A stretch of DNA of 64,000 nucleotides. Source: Prinia subflava (taxonomy: Eukaryota > Chordata > Aves > Passeriformes > Cisticolidae). A program made the position numbers and the translations under genes. The stretch is taken from positions 9,251,162 to 9,315,161 of the forward strand of contig NC_086283.1 in assembly GCF_021018805.1 (NCBI RefSeq), given 5' to 3'. Positions 1-13,800 of the stretch are shown piece after piece (position 1 is the first letter of the stretch; every line of letters begins with the position of its first letter). The notes beneath the pieces were generated by a model. That model searched no databases. It worked only from the letters and a program-made list of their open reading frames with translations, and was not told the DNA's origin.

Positions 1-3000
1 TGCTAGTTTCTCTGACGCAAAAGTGCACAAGGTAAAATGAACCTCTGGGATGTTCGGTTGTGCTGGGAGGTGTTGCTGCAAGAAGTGTGAATAATCATCC
101 AGGAGAAACTGTGACCAATGCACTGACTCAGGCATGCAAGAGTGATGTAATGAAAGACTCACATTTAACTACTCACCCTAAGTACACTTACGAAGTGAGA
201 AGATGTGATTGCTAATTTAAATGCATTGCTGCAAACTGACTTGTAATTTAGCAGTATATTTGGAAATGAGGATCATGAACTCTGATGTGCCTGGACAGAA
301 TCCCAAGCCTGCGAAGCGGCATGAGAGCTTAGTCAGCCAGCTGGGCAGCAGTGGGTGTTTGGCTAATTAAATCAATGATGGTTGGTTGTGATCACTTAGA
401 ACATGTTCACGTGAATACAAGTAAGAACTTGCTCCAAACACATGCTGGTGCAGCGGAGTATGAACCTGCTGTGGACTAGAAGCTGTTGCCAAGTTGGTGG
501 TGTTGCTGTCAAAGTGCTGAGTTAAGGTTCACCAGTATGGTTGCTTGACATCTGGACTGCACCCAGCTGGTGTCTGGCTGGTTCCAAGCTCAGAGTGAGA
601 TAACCTGTTTCTATGTATAGGTGTGTATGGGTAACTCAAGGCCAGCTTAAACCCATTCTTACTCAGTTTAGCAAAGCTCAGTTTGCAGAAAGAAGCATTC
701 ACACAAATTTGCACCAGGATAACTAAATTGTTTTAAAATCGCATTTTTGTTTAAAAGATAGAATGCAGACCATACTAAAACAGGGGAGCAACCTTAGCAG
801 ATTTGATATCTATTGCAGATGGTGTTAAATATACTTAATCCGTGTCACCATAGTTGTTGCATTCTGCAAAGCAGCGTGCCTGGGTTGTTTGGAGGGAGCC
901 AGTGACATCATTCCTTATTGCAGTGTGAGGCTTCCTGAGCCAGAGGGGGGCTCAGCTGTTTGTCCTGGGGTTTCACTGCGATGGATGTGACCAAAGGTTT
1001 CCAAGTGCAGCTGCCTAAAATCATGTTCCTATATTCCTGTTTATACAAAACCATGCACACTGCCCTAATTGTTGAGGTGTAGAGCACTGATTGCTCCATT
1101 TTTTCAGAGTTCATTAGCTCTGGAAATTAGCTCTTTTTGGTGTCAAGTATAGAAATAGGAGATTTATTACCGACACCTAAATACAAGTTTTGGTGTAAAG
1201 TATTTTTTTCATTTGTTCCTTTTGCTCTTTGCAATGGAATATAGGATCTTTATTCATCTTACAGAAGATGTCACTAGATCAGTAACCCAGCTTGTAATCA
1301 AAAGTATAGATTGATCTGAAAAGCTGTACCAGGAAATAGGAGAACAAAGCTAGTGGGAACAAAATAATTTTTGATTGCAGGACCCCTATGTTCAGTGACC
1401 TGATGAAATCTACAACTGTTTTTCTGTGTGATTTTGCAAGTGGCAAACAGCACTGCATCCTTTGCTTTTGTATCTGTGAGGTTTTCAATGGGTCAGCACC
1501 CAAAGCAGAAATTTAAAGCAAAATTTGGAAGGGCCTACTCCAGCAATGTAGCTTAGTGGGCATCTAAAGACAAGAAGAAGGAGAGCAGCAGGGGTAAGCT
1601 GATGTGGCTTAGATTGCAAGACTAAGCAGCCAGCAATTCATTTATCATTGTGTGGTTCATTTCAAATTTAGGTCAACACACAAACTGTTTTTGCACAGGG
1701 ATGCTCTAGGTGATAGCGTGTCTGTAGCCTGACTTTAATCTGCTGTGCAGGCCATACACTTGAACTGAAAAACATTTCTCTGACACTGAGGGTTCATTAT
1801 TCATCTTTTCGGATCCTCTTAACATTTGTTCTAGAGATATCTTTACTCTGGCTCATAAAATAGACACTGGAAGAACATGTCCTTCTGAATGCACCAAATG
1901 TGCATGTCTCAAAAAATGCTCTTGGGGAAGACACTTGAGTTTCCTACCAAAGTATTATTTTCTTTCATGTTCAATTAACATAGTTCAAATGCTAGATTAG
2001 CTACGATAAAAGCTCAAGGGCCAGGAGATTGCATCAGAGTATATGTTTGGCTTGATTGTTTTAATAATATTACACTAAGACACTGTAGCTCTTACTGCTG
2101 CTTACATGTAAAATTAAAAAACACATGAGAAATGCACATAGAAAAGGGTAATAGTCACTTACATAAAGTCCAAGCAAAGCTTCATTTTGAATGCAGTCTT
2201 TTACAAACTTGCAGTGAATCTGTTGCTAACCCTACAGCTTTGGAAAAAGATTTGCCAAAACCATTTTGTCTGAAGGTTTTGCTTTTGACCACTGTCAGTG
2301 TAGTATTTTCTTTCAGGCACTATTCTGGTAAGGCATATGTACCCACAGGTAACTTGCTTATTAAGTCTGTGTGCTGGAAATAGGCATTCTCTGCCACATA
2401 ATGTCCAGGTTCTGCATGATGCCATTTCTTGCTGGCAGGTGACTCCTGTAAATTCCCAGTTCTGAGGAATATACAAACAGCTGTTGTAGCTGGATTTTCT
2501 CATATGCCAGCCATTTGCATTTATACATATGGCTGTTTTGTCATATTAGTTGTCACTTAGACTTGTATAGAGTATTATGAGAGGTCTGCAAGTGTGATGC
2601 TGATATAGGGGCTGCGTAACACTACATTTTCTGGCCTGTTAGACAAGGGCATGCACTTGACAGAAAAGCTAACAGTGCTCTTGTTCATACTTGGATATCA
2701 AAATCTATTAGAAGAGATGGAAGTTTATGAACCCCAACTGATAGTTCTGCATTTCTGGAAAGTACTGTGGTTTTCTGTAGCATGTTCTGCATTTGTATGA
2801 AATACCCTGTTGTTTATTTTCTGACACTTCATCATAACTTAGAGTTTTGGGAAAAGGCCAGGTAGCAATTTGGTATCCTATGGTTCTGTTCAGCTTAGAT
2901 GGCATTCATTGTTGGAATAGTTGATTATTGTTTTCCACTGAAATACAGGTGTTCTGCAGAACAGTGAAAACATATGTGCAAACATTCAAAAGCCTTAGTA

Positions 3001-5302
3001 AAACTTAGCATAAATATTAAAGGACACTTAAGTTTTTCTTTCAAAAGCTTGTGATGTTAAAAGAGATAAGATTTATAGCGGTCTGCTAAATACATCAGAG
3101 TATTCAGGTATTATTAAGCAGTGTAGTCATATTTGGCCTAGTGTTCTCATGTGGCAGAACATTGAACAATCTTGAACACTGACAGTGACATTCAGTTTAC
3201 TGCTTTCTGAGAGCAGCTACTGAAATTAATTACTTTAGGAGCAAATTCCAAAACTTATGCTCCAAGAATATGATCCATTCATCACTACTGTTAGTTCAAC
3301 CTGACTTCAAGCTGTGAAAATTATATAAATGTCCTGACTGCTATCACTTGTGATGTCAAGGAACACATGGGTATAGGTAAGTATATATTAACTATTTAGC
3401 TTTCAGTCTGAAGTTGCCCATAGCAGAATCATTCAACTGTAAATTATGAAACATCACTTGCAAATTTTATTTAGGTAATCTGTTACACCATCAGAATTTT
3501 CTTATGGTCTACATGATAAAATACCAGCAGAGTTAATTTATGAGAGAAGAGCATGCAAGATGACTTCAAATTAGACCATAATAAAAGCAGGGTAGGGCAA
3601 AGGAAGCTAGTTTTTTTTCTCTTCATTAAATTCCATTTTATTACATACAGATCTTCCACCTGGGTACAGCTGACTCTGTCTGGTATCATTTGTGCCATGT
3701 GCCTCAGAACTGGAGTGTGGGGGGCCAGGAGGTATCTCTTCATTGGGCCAGGGTGTGCCTGACACCACTCACTTGCTGTCTCACTTGGGCTTGGAGCCTC
3801 ACTTCTCATGTCTTCATTTCCCATCCATTTCCTGCTCAACAGGAGAAGCTCTTAGCATATATCACCGTACCTTTTCAACATCCCCTTAAAATCATTGCAA
3901 GGAGAAGTTTCCATCTGGGCGCTGGCATTTCCTTCATTGTGGTGCTGCCAGTGCTTTTGAAGTCCTGCTGATGTCCTGTTAGCCGACCTGGAAATTGCTT
4001 CCTTTTTTATAATCTGTAGCAGGGCTTTTAACCTCCTCTTAGGAGGTGATTTGCTGCTTGCTTACAGCGTTGAGGTTGGGAGCAGGGAACAAACAGGCTT
4101 GAATGCTTCAGATTTTTTCCCCAAGTTGCAGGGAGCAGGAAAATGCAAGGCTGTTGTGTTTGGTGGGATCTAAAAATGGCTATAGTTGACACCGTCCCTC
4201 CCGTGAATTGCTTCCAGGAACACGCTGAGCTGTTGAAGTGTATTTAGTAGTTGTGCAGCCTATTTCCTGTCATCTTCCAATTTCTCCCTGTGCCTTTAAG
4301 TGTTTTAAATTTGTCCTTTTTTTTGCATGCGCTTTTCTGAACTAAGCCTTTCATTTTGACGTGAAATGATATAACGTGGGATGAAATTCTGTTTCAGAGA
4401 AATCCAAACAATTTGACTTACATGGGTACATCTTCCAGCACTCCAAACAGTTCTATTTAATAATGAAAAAGTCAATAACCTCACAAGTGTATTGGCAAAG
4501 TAATTCTGCTTTCTTACAGGACTTCACTGTGATTATGCATTTCTCCTGAATCTTGAGAATTGTCTTAAAAGCACTGCTTGAACGTTGCTACAACTGATTT
4601 TACAACAATCAACATTTGTCATGGGTAAAATGGTCGACCAGTTATTAACATGTAACAGCTTTTCTGTTAAATGTGATGTGATGAGCTGGGTTACTGGTTA
4701 GGTAGCAATGATATCAGTAAGCTGTTAAGCTTTACATGAAGGTACATGGAACTGTGAGCTTTCCATCTAACACTGTGGATGCCTGTGGGTCAGAAGGGCT
4801 AATTTGCATCTTCTATGACACCTGTTTTAGCAATCACTGCATTTCTTGAAGTTTGAAGGCTTTAGGCTAGTAAAGAAGAAAGCTCGCCAGGAAAAAGGAT
4901 CTTCAGTACGTTCTGAGATTTAAACACGCTGCTCTGCAAGCTCCTGTAAGAGCCCATTTGGCAATGATTCCTGCCTCTGATGCAATATTCCTGTATTTCT
5001 GCTGCTAGTCAACCAGTTTTTTGTTTTCCAGAAGTTAGGACTTTGCTCATTAACATCTCGATAAATGTGCTTTTGTGGTAGAAATGTTGCAGGTTTCTTT
5101 TGTGCATCTTTGCCGAGGCACTGATGTTCATTGTTGATCATTAAGCAAATGGCTTTACAGTCTGCTGTCGATAGTGCATTTGCAACTTTCCTCTCACGCC
5201 TTTTGTTAAATATTTCACGCATACAAGTAGCAAAGATTGAAATTTAACATGCACATTTTTCAAAGCGTAATGTGAAATAAAATAGTATGTAATGTTAAAT
5301 AC

Positions 5303-5328
5303 GAATATGTATATTCGTATACATATTC
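5303..5328. repeat. Perfect inverted repeat, 11-bp arms, TTCG loop
   Basis: GAATATGTATA (5303-5313), TTCG (5314-5317) and TATACATATTC (5318-5328) form an AT-rich hairpin. A 14-bp palindrome AGATATATATATCT follows at 5340-5353. Confidence 0.95.
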
Positions 5329-6302
5329 TAAGCTATATAAGATATATATATCTAAGATATATTTATCTAAGACCGCTGTTAAAAATGTGCATTTTAAACG
5401 ACATATTGGGGGGTTTCACGGTCTCTGACATTCGATGCTTGCCTGTCATTATATCAGTACAATAATCTCAGTGGAGTTTCTTTTATGAGCCTAAATTTTG
5501 CATAATAATATGCGTTTCTTGGCTTTAACTTTTGCATCTTAATAGAAGTCTGAGACATATTCCCCAAAAGTAATGGAATGAATGTCTTAAAATTCAGTAA
5601 TAGTCCTGTATGCTCATGATTGCTTAACTCTTAAGAGAATACACTGTATTATCATTACAGAGGTCACAGTTTTACTCAGGCGAAAAGGCTATACCTTTTT
5701 GACTCCTCCCTTGTAGTGAGAAATTTGATTGGTAGAGCGTGGTATGTAGAGGCAGGGTGACACCTTTCCCTCTGTATGAGCCCAAGGAATGATGTTTGTA
5801 TTGCTGTAGGACTCCAGAAGGGTCTGTCCTGCTGAGGAGAGTCACTTAGAGATTATGATTTTGTTCTGCTATGTAATAGGTTTATGTGTTTATTACAGAG
5901 CCTGACCCTGTTAGTTGTAAAACAAGTATGAGGTATAAGACAATTTTTTCAGAATATTTCAAATCCCAAATGTTGTTGCTGTACATACTGACTCCCGAAA
6001 TAGAGAGAAAAATTAAGTTCCAGCAAGTAGAAAAAAAAAAAACCAAAACAAAAGAATACAAACAGAAAGAGAAGCTGGGCAGATTTTCTTCAGTGTAACT
6101 TAGGATATTCAGAGTGGGTGATTAATTGTGTTGGTACTGTTAGAACAGTCCTATGAAAGCAAACCCTAGCACAGCTCCCCTCTCTCTGAGCTGGGGTTGA
6201 GTCATGCAGGTGAGAAGAGACTGGCCTTTGTTTTGGGGCAGCAGCTCAGCCATGCAGGGGCTGGAACGGGGCTGTCAGGCACGGACCCGTGTACCTGCAC
6301 TC

Positions 6303-6904
6303 CGACACGGGATGGGACACTGCCCTTCTGCTCTGACTCGGGATGGGACACTGCCCTTCTGCTGACTCGGGATGGGACACTGCCCTTCTGCTCTGACACG
6401 GGATGGGACACTGCCCTTCTGCTCTGACTCGGGATGGGACACTGCCCTTCTGCTCTGACACGGGATGGGACACTGCCCTTCTGCTCTGACTCGGGATGGG
6501 ACACTGCCCTTCTGCTCTGACACGGGATGGGACACTGCCCTTCTGCTCTGACTCGGGATGGGACACTGCCCTTCTGCTCTGACTCGGGATGGGACACTGC
6601 CCTTCTGCTCTGACTCGGGATGGGACACTGCCCTTCTGCTCTGACTCGGGATGGGACACTGCCCTTCTGCTCTGACACGGGATGGGACACTGCCCTTCTG
6701 CTCTGACTCGGGATGGGACACTGCCCTTCTGCTCTGACACGGGATGGGACACTGCCCTTCTGCTCTGACACGGGATGGGACACTGCCCTTCTGCTCTGAC
6801 ACGGGATGGGACACTGCCCTTCTGCTCTGACACGGGATGGGACACTGCCCTTCTGCTCTGACACGGGATGGGACACTGCCCTTCTGCTCTGACTCGGGAT
6901 GGGA
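6303..6904. repeat. 31-bp minisatellite, 20 copies, two unit types
   Basis: The unit runs ...gggatgggacactgcccttc tgctctgac[a/t]c. The GGGATGGG core recurs at 6309, 6340, 6369, then every 31 bp from 6400 to 6896. One copy is 29 bp because it lacks CT. Copies are nearly identical except for one A/T site (gacac versus gactc). On the - strand the unit has no stop in any frame, so long spurious open frames run through it. It lies in MANBA intron 1. Confidence 0.97.
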
Positions 6905-7722
6905 TGCTGTGCACCTCTGATGCCTTTGTGTGAGGTGCGAGGAGGCCGTGGAGTGTCAGTCCTTTAACCTGGGTGAGGGACATGGTGTCCTGCTGTAAGG
7001 TAATAAATACAGCATGAAGCCAGAAACACCAAGGATGTAGCTTAGACCAGCTATACCTTCTATTCTTCCTAGCTAGTGTAGTTAAAGGGGAAGGGCACAT
7101 TTGGTGTAAATGCAATACTATTCTCAAAAGTAGTCATTTAGTTTTTTACTAAAACCAAAAATGTGTTGTTTCTTCTTCATCTCTTTCTCCATCCCTCCAC
7201 ATACAATAATTTCATTTACCGCAGCAAGTCTAGCTGTCTAGGAACAACTTGAAGTTATTTGCAATAACTTTAAACTTGAGATTTGTTCACTGCTGTCCCT
7301 AGAGGCCTAAAATGCTGTCTTTGCCTCTTAAAATCATATTAGTCTTACTTTTTCCATAATTATGAGGGTGATCATGTTTCTGTTCCTCTCACTAAGTCAC
7401 AAGCTTTCTGGATTTATTGGTTAATTTCCAGACCAGTAATTTCTTTGGAAAAAAACAAATCCTGCTACTTCTAGCTTGAGTGATTATAGCAGACAGGGTT
7501 TTGACCTATATAAATTAAAGTCAAATATTATTAAAGCTTTGCTTTCATGTAAAAATTCAAGGGTGAAAAGGAATATCAGGACTAACCAGCTAAGGCTGAT
7601 CTTGCATTTGCAGAGTGACTTAAATAAGAAGTGTTAATCTAATGGATATTGTGGTGCTTTTTATGTAGTAACACTATTGCTAAATAAATCCTGTAATTTT
7701 TTTTTTATTGGTCTTTTACTAG

Positions 7723-7817
7723 GATCCATACTATAGATTTAATGATGTGATGTACAGATGGATCTCACTAGATAACTGGACTTACAGCAGGACATTCAAA
7801 ACTCCTTTTGATGTCAG
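7723..7817 (+). CDS. MANBA: MANBA exon 2
   Basis: It encodes DPYYRFND...LDNWTYS, human-equivalent residues 60-91, in the N-terminal sugar-binding-like domain of GH2 enzymes. It begins at a codon start after TTTTACTAG and ends in phase 2 before GTATAC; the split AG|A codon gives Arg. The NWT sequon corresponds to human Asn77. Confidence 0.95.
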
Positions 7818-10800
7818 GTATACAGTAAAGATATGCCTAAATTAGTTCTGTGCCATCTTTCCTGCAGAATTGCAAGTTAATTCATTGTCTCAAAATCTGC
7901 TTAATACTTTTGTATCTGATAAAACAAATTATGCAATCATGTGCAGTTACAAAGCTGTTGCTACAGAACACCTCAATTGTTGCTTTTCTCTTTTTTTCTT
8001 TAATTGATTGTTAAAATTGCTTATGAATTGTCAGCTGAGAAAAGATAATACTTAAGCTAATTGAAAGCTCTCCCATCTAATATCTGGTGGGTATGTGAAC
8101 CTGTTGTGTTCTTGAACATATTGATTTGAGCTACTTCAGCTGTCATCCTAACTTGACTATTTAAAGGTACAATGTAGCTACACTGAGTCAAATGTTCTTG
8201 CAGGTAAATGAGGCAACTGCTGGTATAGTGTTAATAAAGATTGTTACATTGTCTGTCTCCTGTGTGTTTTTAACTCTAGGTATTCCGACAGTTTTTCACA
8301 CATATGTTTTCTTCTCTAGAAAGTGGCAGAAAGTGAATTTGGTTTTTGAGGGAGTAGATACAGTAGCACAGATCCTGCTCAACAATGTCACTCTCGGGAG
8401 AACAGACAACATGTTCAACAGATATGTAAGTAATGTGTTTATTTCTGAAAGTGCTTCTGTGTTTTCTTCAAAGCCCTTTTGTTCTGAGAATTTCCTGTGT
8501 GTTCAAGTACTCATAAAGGTAGGTGTTTGGATGGAGAAAATGTTGACCTGAGGACTGTATATCTAATCAGATAAATGTTAGAAAGGGGAGTGTACTTCCC
8601 TTTCCACTAGCCTATAGTGGAAACAGGGTCTATAGAGACCCTCTATATCTAGAGAATGTGCCTGTCCTAAATGAGAGGACCAATGTCCAAGGATCAATTC
8701 AGCTAATAATATGTCTTGTTTCTTGGGATCTGTCCCAGCTCCAAGAAAAGGTAAGCTTAAATCGGTTTTATCAGCTGTAAATCTACTTACTAATTGGTAT
8801 TAGAATGGTTTACATGTCAATACTGCAATGAAAATGCACATGTTGTAGAGCCTGTGTGTTTTCATGCTTTTGGTTTTTAAAGAGGTTTATTTTTAATATG
8901 GTACTTGGGATAACATTGTCATGCATTTTTGAGCTTTGCTTATGTCAGCATGTGAGTATTCATTATGGAATAATCTTGAGAAAGGCAAAAACATTCAAAC
9001 TAATTTTATAGCTTTAAAATAATAAAATAATATATGATTATATAATATAAAATAAAATAATAAAATAATTCCAATATCTTGCTTTTATCTTAAAAGAATA
9101 AAAAAATCTGAAGAGTTAAAGGAAGAATGATAGTGGAATAACTGAATTACAAATGAAATCTGGTGTCTCCATGTCTCAGCATTTACCATTCTGGCAGTTT
9201 TTGTTGCAGAGGCACTGGACTGAGACATAAGACATTCTGCCACCTGGATCTATGTAACCTAGGACAAATGACTTAGTTTCTCATTGACTTAGTTTTACCA
9301 TCAGTGAAATCAAAAATTCTTAGAGCTTTTAAGAAATTGTAATTATTTACTGTTTGGAGAGTATCTAAAGGTTTGTCAGTAGCAGGCTCTGCAAAGTTAG
9401 AAAATGGTATTATTTTGTACATATTGCCGCAACTTCATTTTGTATTGGATTGTAACAATTCATGAAATGGCCTTCACTGTAAAACCAGAGTGTACTGCAT
9501 TAATTTGAATCCAAGGTGACTGTGATCCAGGCTTGTGCCTTGTTCACCTGTTCAACATGGCAACATCTGCAGAAAGGACTCTCTGAAGGCTCTGAATTCA
9601 GGGTGCTATTTGCTTTCTAATATCCTGTTGTATGCTACAGAAATAAGTGATTCTAGCTGGGCTGCTCCCAAATTAGACTTGCCAAGACTTGGCTTTTCAC
9701 AAATGTGCACTCTGAGGAATAAATGGATATTAGCCATTGGAACCATACCTGTGATAGCATGGGGTAATTCTGAAATGGAACATTTCTGCTTTCCTTCAGT
9801 CATGCTGAAGGGGATTTTTTTGACCGGGTGAGGAAGCCCCCAAATGCATCATTTGAAGCAGGCATAGAGTGTGTGTGTACATTTGGGGCATGAGAATGCA
9901 GCTCATTTCATTTTGGGGAATGAACTACAGCTTTGCAGCATCCATGGACAGGGCAGCTCAGTGCCTTGTGGTAGATGAGTTGGCAGCACAGTGTGGGCTG
10001 GAAGCACTCCTGTATGGAACAACTTTCTGAGTTGCAATCAGGTGTCTTCTCAAAGATGCACATGAGTTCTGGATGAGGAAGGAGGTAAAGATTCTCTTAC
10101 TGTCCCTGTCCTTCAAGCACTTTTGTGTGCAAGCACAGTGCTGGAGCCTGCAGCAAGAGCTTGGTGTGAGGAAAAGGGTTTGCCCAGAAGCAGCTCCTTC
10201 TATCTGGAACATTCCAGTGCATTTTCTTTTTTTCCAGTTTACAAAGTAGCTTTTCTTTTCCTTCAAAACCAGAGCATACTGAGACTGTATTTCAGAAGCT
10301 TTTGAATAATATATGCATACTATTAAAATCTCCATGTAATAGTGATTATGAATCTCGTATATAAATGTCAGCACTGTAATGGTTTTGTTCTGTTTTGTGC
10401 TAGAGCTTTGATATTACCAGCGTGATCCAGGAGGTCAATTTTATTGAAGTCCGTTTCTTGTCAGCCGTTTCATACGCAGCAGAGCAGAGCAGATGTCACA
10501 AAGCACACAGCATCCCCCCGGCATGCCCTCCACCTGTGCAGAACGGAGAGTGCCATGTTAATTTCATCAGAAAGGTAAGAGCAGGATTGTCTTGTCTCTG
10601 GCTTCAGGCTGGGAAAGAGGAATGCACTACAGGCTGTCCTTACAGGTGTATTTTGAAACCTGCAATGTTGTTTTATAAGCAGGGCATATTTTTCATTGCA
10701 GCTTCCTTCTCCCATCCTCTCTAGAAACCTGCAATCTTGTATGTTGACAATACAAGAGGCATGAGAAGGCCAAGCTTCATATCTAAGTGATAAGAATGTT

Positions 10801-13800
10801 TAAAAGGCTGTTTTCATCAGAGTCAGCAAGGAGACTTGCTACTAAGAGGGCAGGATAGCATTGGGAAATGTGTAATCATTACATTCACTGGGTGGGTTTA
10901 GCAACATATGCTGGTAATAGAATTCACTGTTGCAAATACCAGGGTGTATTGCCAAGGCTGTAAAAATCTCATCCAAGCAGCTTTGTGAGTGTTTGCTGTT
11001 GCTCATGTGCTGTGCTATTTATACTGGGCAGCTCTGGCATGTCCCAAGAAGTGTTGTCTAACAGGGGACCTGTTTTCATTAGTGTTGTGAAGTGTGACTT
11101 ATATTTACATATTCAATGAAAAAACAGTGTCATATAAAGGAATGAAACTCAGAAACTTTGATTTAAGATATGGCTTCTTTACTGTTGAAACTTGGCAAAC
11201 TATCATTTGAGTAGCATCTCATGTATTTCTGATAGCTTTGCAGCAGATAGAGGCAATGTCTAGGTGATATTTTCTGATTTGTCTTTTTGGGTGCTTTTGC
11301 ACATTTTTCTCCACTTAAGTGCCTTTCTTGTTAATTATTTTCAAACTTTCTAATAAAGTCCCTGTAGAGTCTCCTCAAAAAATGACTAGGATCCTGTAAA
11401 TTTAAACCTGGATATAATTTCCTTTAAAATTTATTAATGTAAACATGGACTCCATGTTGTCCTAAAGGACAGATCCTTTAGGATTAAGATGCTGTCTTTA
11501 TTTCTGCTTGCTGCTACTTTTATTTTCTCTACATTTTAGGAAGTTTTATTTATTAGTTTTTCTAAGCCCACTCTGTTTTCACAGAAATCAGTGCAAGGAG
11601 AGGCTTGGAAGGAATAAGGCACTTACTTAGTTGTGCTCTTATTTATAGAGCAAAAGACACCTGAAATTTATGCTTCACTGAACTATACCTTTAAATTTTT
11701 AAGAAAATACCCTAGTGCTTTTTCCTCAAATGAATTTTTTGACTGTACTTGGAAGCTGCGCCAGAAATTTCCAGAAACATTCTGAGTACCTGGCAACAAC
11801 AGCAGCTATGTATTTAAAAGTAAACAAACATACTAGGACATTGCTATAAGCTGTTTGCTTCCCATCTGAAAGTAATGGAGAGCTGTTTACACGTTTCAGG
11901 TGCAATATTAAGTGCAGTAAACTTATCTAAATCTGAGTAGGAGTTTGCAGCAGAACACAAACCTGTCGCTGCTAATGTACTCAGTGATACAAGCGTATTG
12001 TTCTTGTCGCTGTTTCTGATAGCAGACTCTGCAGTATTTTTAGTGAGACCTGCCAGTCTGTCAGTGATTCATTTGTTTCTTTTTAATAAAGGGAAAATGA
12101 CTTTCAATTGGACATGTTTTCTAAGAATATGTTATCCCTGGTTTTCTGTTTGAAATAGGTGCAGTGTTTGTTTCCTGGAAGGCTGTTTTGCAATTTGAGA
12201 GACAGGGAGGCTGACTGGCAATGCAAGGGATAGGCCAGGCTTGTGCAATGTAGTTTGCCCAAATTAGTATGCCTTGGTTGTAAGTTATTAGTCTCTAAAT
12301 TTAGAACTGTATGTCACTGTACCAGACTTCAGGAGATCTATTGTATTTGCTTTGGGGGCTGGGGCTGTGTGAAACTTGGAGGGCAGCTGAATAGATGTTG
12401 TCAAAGGATTTGTTAAGTAGAGGTCTGCCCAGGTTTGAAAACAGCTAAATGGAAATTAGTGTACGTACTTCTCTGCCTGACCAGCATTTTATAATTCTGA
12501 CAGTTGTTCTGATGTTAGTACCAGAACTAAGCTACTTCTCAACCATGTTTTTGTTCCCTTTGTTTTTGTATAAGAGAACCATAAAAAGGGGAGAAACAGT
12601 GAACATGACTGAACTACACAAACACACATATCCATTTCTTTCCTTGTATTACTCTGTGCTGTTAAAACTAAAAACAGGAGGTGAACTATTTAGTATATGA
12701 TTTTTAATTTGATACTGTTCTTCTAGAATGCTGTAACATTCCTTCCTAACTAGTTTGGAAGCCTAGTTTGTCTTTTTGGTATACAGTTAAATACTGACAT
12801 TACAAACTAAGATAATTCACAGCTGAATTGAGAGTAATCTCCTGGACTGTTTTTTTGATCTTTACTTTTTGGGGATTTTTTGGCATTTTTTAAGTGGTAT
12901 GTTAAGTGTTGTTTTGCTCTTTAGGTAATACAAAATTTCTCAGTATGTGCACGTTTAATACAAAATTTAATTTTATATAATACAGGTAGTAGCAGCATAG
13001 TTCTGGTTAAGAAGTAAGAAAAAAATACTGTAGGCTCCTCTGTATTTATGGAAACTGGAAAAATTCTTTCAGTGCATGTCAATATTTTATTCACAGATAG
13101 CAAATGTCTTTTATTTCTGGCACAGCATCAATGTCTGTGTGAAGAATAGGCAGTTGTAACATAATCATTCTGTTTTCCAGGAGCAGTGTTCCTTTAGTTG
13201 GGATTGGGGCCCTTCTTTTCCCACTCAAGGAATCTGGAAAGATGTTAGGATTGAGGCCTATAACCATTATCACCTGATTTACTTTTCTGTTACTCCTTTC
13301 TTTGGTAAGTCTGTTGTTTCTTATTTTTATTAGTTTCACCTTTAGCATACAAACCATTTTATTGTTAAGACCAATTAACTGTCAGTTTAGGAAATGTAGG
13401 ATGGATTATTTTATGACTTTGTGTGTAGTTCTTTCCACAGCACACCTTTATTAGGAATTGAAACAGTACTTCAGTACAAACAATAGCTGTTAAAAGTGTT
13501 AGAATTCAGAATCTTTTTTTGCTTAAAGTCCCCAAATAACTGCAGAAATAAATGTATTATAATTGAGATTAGCACCTGTTCTCTGGCTTTTAAAAATTTG
13601 CTTTCTATTGGCATGTGTTTTCACCAAGATTCCCTGTAAATATGTCTCGCTTTTGTCTCACTTTCATTTAAAAGAAAGGCAAAGCTGCTATGGGAATTTG
13701 GTTTTGTGTTGGAAGGAGAAATGCATAGTGAGCAGGGTTTGAACAGTACCGAGTTTTCAGGACACAACATGAAGTCTGAGAGAGAAAAGCAGTCGTGCTA

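Larger units (their letters stand above)
1..7722 (+). other. MANBA: MANBA intron 1, 3' part
   Basis: Non-coding. I searched for the exon 1 peptide (signal sequence, NWSICNG-like and PGC.H-like motifs) and for a GC-rich promoter and found neither. It contains the hairpin near 5.3 kb and the minisatellite at 6.3-6.9 kb. Confidence 0.85.
8426..10403 (+). other. MANBA: MANBA intron 3
   Basis: Holds two adjacent hairpins at 8601-8642 and an AT-rich tract at 9015-9070. No gene seen. Confidence 0.9.

Noticed and set aside
6303..6904. CRISPR-like array (regular repeats of about 31 bp)
   Set aside because: The repeats are directly adjacent with no unique spacers, and the context is a vertebrate intron. 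It is a minisatellite.
6202..7127. Long minus-strand open frames encoding a repetitive Ser/Arg/Pro protein
   Set aside because: They arise only because the 31-bp tandem unit lacks stops in all three - frames. There is no splice context, domain or unique coding sequence.
1..7722. MANBA exon 1 or promoter within the window
   Set aside because: No signal peptide-like open frame followed by a splice donor in matching phase, no GC-rich island, and no match to the expected first 59 residues.
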